From NCBI RefSeq assembly GCF_028769735.1, contig NC_088174.1, positions 2,873,501 to 2,937,500 on the forward strand: 64,000 nt of DNA, in the 5' to 3' direction. Under the pieces are notes generated by a model. That model made no database searches. It was not told the origin of the DNA and worked only from the letters and a program-made list of their open reading frames with translations. This stretch comes from Zonotrichia leucophrys gambelii (lineage: Eukaryota; Chordata; Aves; Passeriformes; Passerellidae). The first letter of the stretch is position 1. Each line of letters begins with the position of its first letter. Both the position numbers and the translations under genes were made by a program. Positions 56,625 to 64,000 of the stretch are shown here, in pieces.

Positions 56625-56997
56625 TGTTCTGACAGAGAATGGCCCTGGTGGGGTTTTTCTCATTGTGCTGTCTTATCTGGAGTGTATAGGAAGGAACAGG
56701 ATGGGTGGCTCCACAGCTGAAGGAGGATGAGTGGGTGACACAATCACCAGGTGGGTTGAAGCATGGGCCCTCAAAGAACATGCTGTGAAGATGATAACTC
56801 ATAAGGATAAATAAGAGAAACCTAAAAATGCCTATTCCAATGAGCACTTTGTTTATCTCTCGTGACCAATGAGTAAAGTGTAAACTGATGATTTTTGTTA
56901 GAATGTATAAAAAGCATGCAGGCTATAAAAACAACAATTTGAAGCCTTCTGAAAATGCAGTGTGTTGCTTTGTATTGTCTCTGTCTCAACTACAACA
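56625..56997 (+). mobile_element. Possible ERV LTR
   Basis: It runs tgttctgacag to caactacaaca with a CCAAT box (near 56867) and a TATA box (gtataaaaagc, near 56905), in plus order. No target-site duplication or AATAAA was found, so the call rests on promoter order and the TG/CA ends only. Confidence 0.35.
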
Positions 56998-57997
56998 AGC
57001 AGGAGCTGAAGCCACATCATCCCTCCAACCTTGTGCAAGCTGGTGAACAAAACAGCCCCTGTTTCCATGTGTTTTACCAAACTCACATTCTCTAATTGCA
57101 AAAGAGACACCCCAGTCTGGAGAACAAATGGCCAGGGTCTGGTGATCAACATGATGAATTTGGCCATGTGTGCTGTGTTTGTTCAGTGAAGTACAGTTGT
57201 CAAATAATATGCTTCCAGGCTCTGTGAAGCAAATTAATTTTGTATCCTTTAATCAAAAAACCCTTATATTTTTCAAAACAATACCCTCTTTGCCTCCCCT
57301 GAGGGCCGTGCAGAGCATAAAGCAATGCACAGAAAGGAGAGAAATAGATGGAGAAAATAAACGCAGTGACAACATGACAAATCTTTATAATCTGGGAGAA
57401 ATTTCTGTCGTTTTTTATTGCTGTGTGGATCTGAGCCTGGAGTTCTGTTATCTGCTGTGGTAAATAAGGATGAATTAATGCGAAAAAAAATTGTGTATTT
57501 ATAGCATGAATATACTGCTGAGTAATACAGTGGGTTTTTGCTGCTTGGGAACACAGAGACCAAGCCTCATTCCAATGGAACTCTTCTGCAACCCTGACAA
57601 TCCTGCTGACACATCCTACAGCCAGGAATGTCCAGGGTCATGGGATGGCCTGTGGGGAGTCAATCAAAACCCCAGGAATGGAAAACAACAAGCAGAAAAT
57701 CGGTTTAAAAAAGGGTTTTTATGAGAATATGTGAATTGGTATTGGAACTCCTTGTCACAGGGTGCTGTGGGTGCTAAGAGATTGCAAAGCTCAAAAACAA
57801 GTGGGGGAAATTACAGAAGAAAACATCATGGAGGGATCTCAAATACCAGGACAGAATCTCTGGGCTGGGCAGTGCCAGGGCTGCATGTGAGAGTCTGGGA
57901 GCATTTCCTAGGGAAATATTGCTGTCTGTTTGTCCCTTTGCAGTCTGTCCTGGCTGCCAGAGTGACCTCCAGCATGGATCTTGCCAACTTCTGAGGG
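56998..57997. other. Unassigned intergenic sequence
   Basis: No gene recognised. Confidence 0.5.
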
Positions 57998-58003
57998 AAG
58001 GGT

Positions 58004-58380
58004 TGTCGCACACATCTTTTATGGAAAATCCTTTCCTTAGGATTTTTCCTCCTGAGGAGCTGAGAGGCCTCAGGAACAAAATGTAAACAATGGTTATCTG
58101 CTGCTGTGGAATGCAACAGGTGCATCTGTGATTGGCTCATGTTGGTTGTTTGTAATTAATGGCCAATCACAGTCAGCTGGATCGGACAGAGAGCTGAGCC
58201 ACAAACCTTTGTTATCATTCTTTATTTTTCTATTCTTAGCTAGCCTTCTGATGAAAGAATTTCTTCTATTCTTTTAGTATAGTTTTAATGTAATATATAT
58301 CATAAAATAATAAATCAAACCTTCTGAAACATGGAGTCAGAGCTTCGTCTCTTCCTAAGATCCCTGTGAACACTGTCACA
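58004..58380 (+). mobile_element. Solo LTR, group LTR-A (ERVK-like)
   Basis: The 377-bp element runs TGTCGCACAC to CACTGTCACA, with a perfect 6-bp duplication aagggt (57998-58003 and 58381-58386). CCAAT (58163-58167) and AATAAA (58308-58313) give plus orientation; U5 begins near ccttctgaaacatggagtca. It is the only copy of the group on the plus strand. No internal region. Confidence 0.92.
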
Positions 58381-58386
58381 AAGGGT

Positions 58387-59334
58387 TTGTCCACAGCCTC
58401 CCTCACTCCTGCTGCACATAACCAGTGTGGACCTAAACCAGCAAGAAATTGTGGGATTTAGGGTCTCTAAGTTCTGATTCAGGGACAAAAAGAACAAGGG
58501 AATTTGGGTTAAACTGATAACACCCCTGATGTAGATAAGGCACTGATACCCTGGGTGTGATGCCATGGAAACCAGGTGTGAGCAGGACGGAGGTGCCCCC
58601 TTGAGTGGTGACTCATGAGGGAGCTCTGGGAAGGTACAGACCCAGCACCTCAGTGTTCCTTAACAGAGATGAAATCAGGTTTTAACCAAAAAATCTTCCC
58701 CCACACCAGTTTTCCACACAAGCTGTACTGTGTCTTTATATCTTTATAGTGATTGTTTGGGATGAAGCTTTCCTAGGGCTCAGCCAGGTAAAGTTTTTGG
58801 GTTTTATGGCCCTGCTGTTTCAGCAATCTTATCTGGATAAATAACAAAACTGACCAGATCTCTTCTCTTGTCTTATTCTGGAGTGTCAGAAGAGAATGAA
58901 AAAGGGGTGAATGGCCTCTCTACCTGTTCCAAACAAATTCCTGTTCTCTCAGGTGAGTGTGAATGACAGAAGCTGCTGTTCAGACCAGTGCCTACCCCAG
59001 AGAACAAGCTAACATGTAGGGTTAAGCGGGGGAAATGGTTACATTTCCAAATCACCAGTTTTGTGTGTTGCAAATTCATCACTAAGGCTGGGAACTCTCC
59101 CCTTGCCCCAGTGGGAGCAGAATCATCACTGCTGTCTGTGTCATCAGCCTTCCCAGCCACTTTTATCTCATGCCATAAACAGAGTTCATGTCCTCAAGGG
59201 ACACCCAGAGCAGCATTTTGGCTTCCCTGCTCCCTCAGAGCTGATCCCTGCTCCAGATTAGGGTTTGCACTTCAGTAAATACCTGATTTTAGCAAGTGCA
59301 GCAACTCCAGTGAGGCTTTTCCTGTGCCAAGCAT
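58387..59334. other. Unassigned intergenic sequence
   Basis: No gene or element recognised. Confidence 0.5.
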
Positions 59335-59765
59335 CAGGCACTCACCTGAGGATCCTGTACTCGAAATTCCTGTATCACAGTTCTGTACCACTGGTATCTT
59401 TCAGAACTTCCTGTACTTACTGAGTGTCTGTACTCATCGGGTATCCTGTACTCAGCACTTTGCTGTACTCACGATACCCTTACTCATGAGTATCCTGTAC
59501 TCAGCACTGTCCTGTACTCACCTGAGTATCCTGTACTCACCTGAGTATCCTGTACTCAGAAGTTTCCTGCATTCACCTGAGTATCCTGTACTCAGCACTT
59601 CCCTTTACTCAGCATTTTCCTGTACTCACCTGAGTATCCTGTACTTGGTACTTCCCTGTACTCAGAACTTTCCTGCACTCACCTGAGTATCCTGTACTCA
59701 GTACTTTCCTGTATTAAGCACTGAGTATCCTGCACTCAGCACTTTCCTGCACTCACCTGAGCATC
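59335..59765. repeat. 430-bp minisatellite with alternating units
   Basis: Two related units alternate: cctgtactcacctgagtat (19 bp) and cctgtactcagcactttc (18 bp), with variants such as ctgcactcacctgag. The plus-strand ORF 59324-59686 (Ser-Pro-Glu-Tyr-Pro-Val-Leu repeats) is its translation. Confidence 0.9.
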
Positions 59766-62113
59766 CCAGTGACCTGAGCCCCGTGCCTCTGTCCTTGTGC
59801 AGTGAGCTGTGCCCAGGGATGGATCAGGTGCAGTCAGAGGTGGCCCAGAATGTCCCGTGCACCTGAGGTGGCCTTTGGTGGCCTTGAATGGTGTCCATCC
59901 CTGCATGGTGCTGAAGGGATGGATTTATCACAGAGGTTGTGAGCCCACATTTCAAGCATTCAGCATCTGCTGTCACTAAGGGACACGCAGCAAAGAGCAG
60001 CCACAGCAGTGCTGGCAGAAGCAGCAGCCTTGGCTGTGGGTGTGTGGGGATGCATCTCCTGGCCTCTGCCAGAGGAAGGTCAGGCTCTGCTGGCTCAGAT
60101 CCCCTGCCCTGGGCACTGCCTCAGATCTGCCACCAACAAATGGGTGTGGGGAAATGAGCTCCAGCCCATTTCCTGCTGACAGAATCACCTCAGCACAGAC
60201 AGAGTCTCATTTTGAGAGCTGTGAGGGGAGGATTTGCTACTAGAGAGCAGGGAGGATGTTGGAGCACCACGTTATCACTCACTGCAGTTACACTCATGTT
60301 TAAAATCAGGGATTAAAACCTAACCACGGAGTCTACAAAGAGTAACAGATAAATTCAGCCCATGCTCTGCTTTAATTTTTTCAGATGAATGTTTCTTTTT
60401 ATACCAAGCATATGGTGCACTAGATTTCAAGTCTCATTGATAAAGACTCTAATCTCTGTCGTGTCTTTATTATATTTTCCCATTTTCTGCTGAGTAGGAA
60501 AATGGCATTGGATGCCATCTGCCAGCATGATCACGGTGCAATTTGCAGAGGTGCCAGGCCAGGGTGGTGCTGGTGGCAGCTCACTCTTCTCCTCCAGTCT
60601 TGGGTTCTTATGGAACCAATATAGCCCCATTAAACAGTTCCTTTCCTAACATCAACTCGTTTGTGCAGCATGCTAATGATAATAATGCAAATGAATCTGT
60701 CATCTTTTGTAGCTACTATCCCTAACCGCCCTATTCATGAATATATGGTAATTAAGCTATTGCTGCAAATGTAACTGTGTCAGCACTACTAAATTAAGGG
60801 CTGTACTGTAAATAAAAATGGGGTCATAAAAAGGAAAGGAGGCAGTAAAATATAATGGGTAGAAACACTAAGAGCAAAGTAGTAGAGGCTTTGCACAAGC
60901 AAAGGAAATTACTTTAAAGGCTCCTACCAAAGGACCTGTTTGGATACCATGGCTTGAAATTGCAAATAGATGCTGATTCCTTACAAAAATAGCTCTTTTT
61001 GTCCTCAAATGCAATTTTAAATCCCATGACACCTGCAGGTTTGTAATTAAATCAATAAAGGATCATTAGTGTATTACCCCTCTACTGTGTCTCCATCCCT
61101 GAGCTCATTAATAACTGTGTAAGGTGTGACAACATGACTAAATGGACTCCTTTTGGAAAAGTTTGCCACAGGAAAGTAAGAGGTTCCTATTGCCAAAGAA
61201 TGATTTGTAGTCTGGACTATGCAAAGTCATGAGTTTTTTTACTTGATAAACTCAGTCCCCAGTGCAGCCAGTTTTAAAAGCCAAGCAGAATTATTCCCAG
61301 AATCATATTTCCATTAAATTGGAGAGAAAATGGATATTTGTAGCAGAAACAATTTTGTTACACAAATGTAAATCATTAAAAACACCACTGAAATCAATAT
61401 TTTGCTCAGGTTCAATGCATAAATTATATCAGAGTCTGGCTGTGGGTGAGAACTGCAGGGGCACACCAGGTGGGACCTGGACAATGCTGCTTCAGTAGGA
61501 GAGACTTGAGGGTTGAAGAGATGAAAAGAGAAAATCCTCAATTAAAATAGATGTCCTTGCTGAGGGGGAGAGAGAAAAGATGGGAATGATTCAGTTTGGG
61601 GAGGTGAAACAGATTCACAGAAAGAAGGATGGACTATCATGGACTTTTATTGCATATTCTGCATTTGCAGACTTCTCCTGAGCCCCTGATTTTCATGGCA
61701 CATAAATCCCAAGAGCACAATGCTCAAAACTGCAGGACCCTGCACACAAAGAAAGCCACAGCCTGCAATTAGCCTGGGAGATGCACAGAGGACAAACAGC
61801 CCTGAAGATGGCACACAGGGAGATTTATCTGCAAAGGGAGAGTTTTCTCCACCGAGTCAGATAGAAGAAGTTTATCTTTCTCTGAGGGATCTAATCCCTT
61901 CTGCTCCAGCACAGAAGCTGATTGCCAGCAGAGATTGGGAGATTTTCTCCAGGTTGTTTATTCCCCTTGCATCTACAATGTGATTTTCTGCCTTTTTTCC
62001 TCTAGCTCTGCCAGAACAGAGCCCTGAGAAGGATAGGGCACAGGATTTGATGTCCCCAATATGCAAATCCTAATTGAATACAGATGAGTGTAGGCTGCAT
62101 CTATTTGCAGCAC
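59766..62113. other. Unassigned, partly conserved-looking sequence
   Basis: No gene recognised. From about 60630 to 61070 the sequence is repeat-free and AT-rich and contains an octamer ATGCAAAT (60685-60692), TAAT cores and ATTCATGAATAT. It resembles vertebrate conserved non-coding elements in texture. Confidence 0.4.
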
Positions 62114-62176
62114 AAAAAAAACCCCAAAAACCAAGAAAAAAACCCCCTCAAAACAAAACCAAAACCAAATGAAACT
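62114..62176. repeat. A/C-rich simple repeat
   Basis: Runs of A and C (accccaaaaacc, aaaccccctcaaaac, ccaaaaccaaat) of the same kind as at 2407 and 44510, directly followed by a TATC-type microsatellite. Confidence 0.85.
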
Positions 62177-62179
62177 CCC

Positions 62180-62270
62180 TATATATCTTTATATCTTCAT
62201 ATCTATATATCTATATATCTATATATCTATATATCTATATATCTATATATCTATATCTATCTATATATCA
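62180..62270. repeat. (TATATATCTA)n microsatellite
   Basis: Units of ctatatat and tatatatcta repeat for about 90 bases with an irregular start (tatctttatatcttcat). Minor indels change the phase near the right end. Confidence 0.93.
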
Positions 62271-62907
62271 ATTATGTTGGGACAGGCACAGTACAGAGCT
62301 ATGTGGTTCCACACCATTTTCAGATACTGTCTGGGAAGTTCTGGCTGAACTCTCCAATGCACATCACCTGGCAGCCACCCTCCACAGCACATCCCGTTCA
62401 AAAATTCCTTTGCTGAGCATCTGAAGCCAACTGGAATTTGCAATGACCCCCCTATTTCTGAAGCACTGGGCACAGACCATGCAGTACAGAAGGGATCCCC
62501 TTCCTTCCTGCCATTTCAAGCAGTTTTCACCCCAAATCCCCACTCCTGTCCTGCCTCTGGTGTCTCCTAACCTGGGGCTGGGGCTGGGCAATGTGATGCT
62601 GGGGGAAATAAAAAACTCTGCAGCTCTGCAGGTATAGCTGAGAGCAAACCCTTCTTGTTGCCCTCTCAGCATTTGCTTTTGCCCAGCTGGGGTGAAAGCA
62701 ATGATTTACCACTACATTTCCAGTTCTATCTCGAGATTTCAGTGGTTTTTGTGAAATGCAGGGTGGCTCGGAGCTGCTGGGGAAAGGAAGTCTGTGAACC
62801 AAGGACTAAACGTAGCAAAAATAATTCCATCAGGCAGTGATGGGATGTAAAATAGTCCCAGTCACTTAATGCAAAGTAACCATGCCCAGCTCCAGAGTAA
62901 TTATAGA
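62271..62907. other. Unassigned sequence
   Basis: No gene recognised; some CT-rich stretches near 62500-62560. Confidence 0.5.
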
Positions 62908-63172
62908 TAGAATCACAGAATCACAGAATCACAGAATCACAGAATCACAGAATGGTTTGGGTGGGAATTGGCCTTAAATCTCATCCAGTGCCACCCCTGC
63001 CATGGCAGGGACACCTTCCACTGTCCCAGGGTGCTCCAAGCCCATCCAGCCTGGCCTTGGGCACTGCCAGGGATCCAGGGGCAGCCACAGCTGCTCTGGG
63101 AAACCTCTGCCAGTGCCTCAGCACCCTCACAGTTAAAGAATTTCTTTCTAATACCCAAAATTCTCTTTTAAC
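62908..63172 (-). mobile_element. CR1 LINE 3' fragment with at least five tail repeats
   Basis: On the plus strand the copy begins with five consecutive 8-bp units (tcacagaa) and then reads tggtttgggtgggaattggc, ccatggcagggacacctt, ccagggatccaggggcag, gtgcctcagcaccctcacag and aatttctttctaatacccaa. It is the cleanest CR1 3' end in the window. Confidence 0.95.
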
Positions 63173-63589
63173 AAGAGTTAATATTTGCACACTAAGGAAA
63201 AGGCCAGGTTTGAAGACAGATATCCAGAGCAAGAGAGCATAAAGGAGACACTTCAAAGGGATTTGTCCTAAAGCTAAAATTAGAGGTGAATTGTGGGAAG
63301 ATAGGAATTACTCTTTTGGTGTCATACAAATACTCTCACATTGCTGAGTGCTCCTGGCTGCCAAGCCCTGTGCAGTTCCCTGGCACTGTGTGCCATTACA
63401 CCCTGCTCTTCCCAAGAGATTTATTGCCAGCTCAAGGTCTTTGCTTCCTTTTCTGACAAGTCCAGCATGTACCAAACCCACATGTGTGTCTGTGGGGGAA
63501 CCCCTGGGACATTTCTGAGCACTCCCACTGGGTGCAGGCATCCCTTAATTCCTGTTGTCACAATGTTCCCTCCATCCTGCAATGGATCA
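63173..63589. other. Unassigned sequence
   Basis: No gene or element recognised. Confidence 0.5.
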
Positions 63590-63636
63590 GAGTCATGGAA
63601 TCAGCAAGGCTGGAGGAGATCTCCAAGATCACTGAG
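63590..63636 (-). mobile_element. CR1 LINE fragment interrupted by an LTR
   Basis: The antisense CR1 3' end catggaatcagcaaggctgg, aggagatctccaagatcact, gag is cut off at the LTR start. The continuation, if present, lies beyond the window end. Confidence 0.72.
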
Positions 63637-64000
63637 TGTTGAAGATTGCAATGCAAGATGTTTTCAATTACCATCTGCATGGCAGATTATCTTTGTCAAG
63701 TGGGCAGTTTGCCTTATCTCTCTCTTTGAGTGACCACATTCACACCTCCCTGGGAGGGGACATTGCTGATAACAGCTATTGAATGTCCCTGCATGGCTGA
63801 TAAGAACTACAGCATCCCATTGGGAGATGTGAGCCCAGAGGGAGGAGCCAAGCATTCCTACCCGGATATAATCCAGAGGTTTTGAGACACCAGCACGGCT
63901 TCTCCACTGGATTCCCCAGAGGAACAGCAGCTGCCTCTCCTTCCCCTGGATCTTCAGAGGAAGAATCCATCCTTCTCTACAGGATCCTGCTCCAGCAGAA
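63637..64000 (+). mobile_element. LTR, group LTR-C, 5' part (runs off the window)
   Basis: The sequence from tgttgaagattgcaatgc matches the copy at 46738 base for base over most of its first 364 bases, including the TATA-like gatataa. The 3' end and any duplication (candidate ctgag at 63632-63636) lie outside the window, so solo status is unknown. Confidence 0.9.

Noticed and set aside
56220..56663. 147-aa minus-strand ORF with Trp-Ile-Leu-Leu-Ser repeats
   Set aside because: It is the 19-bp array read through; because 19 is not a multiple of three, the three frames alternate and give a false repeat protein.
59324..59686. 120-aa plus-strand ORF with Ser-Pro-Glu-Tyr-Pro-Val-Leu repeats
   Set aside because: It lies fully inside the minisatellite at 59335-59765.
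46877..63970. Nearly identical 64-aa antisense ORF in all three LTR-C copies (46877-47071, 52453-52647, 63776-63970)
   Set aside because: Similarity is explained by the young age of the copies. Base changes do not favour synonymous sites as far as I can see, and the ORF is antisense to the LTR with no known retroviral counterpart.
1..64000. tRNA, rRNA or small RNA genes
   Set aside because: I saw no A/B box pairs with a cloverleaf, no rRNA sequence and no clear hairpin precursors by eye; a tRNAscan or Infernal run would be needed to exclude small RNAs.

Overview
The window looks like vertebrate, specifically avian, mostly intergenic DNA. About sixteen pieces of the chicken-repeat-1 (CR1) LINE are recognisable by their typical 3' end and its 8-bp tail repeats. 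They sit among many solitary LTRs of endogenous retroviruses whose sequences I associate, from memory, with songbirds. I cannot assign the species or chromosome. I found no protein-coding exon I would defend: every long open reading frame lies in a tandem repeat, an LTR or a CR1 copy, and none has a recognisable domain.

Layout. Positions 1 to about 1,890 are AU-rich and resemble the 3' untranslated region of a gene ending just inside the left edge (weak). From 3.9 to 8 kb there are CR1 pieces, a solo LTR inserted in a CR1, a homeodomain-site-like AT-rich patch and a small CpG island. At 8.9-9.4 kb lies an unusual 527-bp element with ~60-bp inverted ends and an extremely AT-rich core. From 9.6 to 32.8 kb there is unique sequence with scattered LTRs and short CR1s. 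At 32.9-34.0 kb is a 1.1-kb, 20-bp-unit minisatellite. From 34.3 to 42.5 kb there is a dense run of LTRs and CR1s, including a 360-bp pure polypyrimidine tract. From 43 to 53 kb come A/C-rich simple repeats and two copies of a 674-bp LTR. From 53 to 64 kb there is quiet sequence with a 19-bp GATA-motif array, a minisatellite, conserved-looking AT-rich sequence, and a third copy of the 674-bp LTR cut by the window end.

The LTRs fall into groups with different target-site duplications that I could read directly: 4 bp (ERV1-like), 5 bp (ERVL-like) and 6 bp (ERVK-like). Five LTRs sit inside CR1 copies, so the order of insertion can be read: CR1 first, LTR later. No retroviral internal coding region is visible; all clear copies are solo LTRs, which is the usual outcome of LTR-LTR recombination. 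LTR groups are named here LTR-A to LTR-E for cross-reference only; matching them to Repbase names needs a search.
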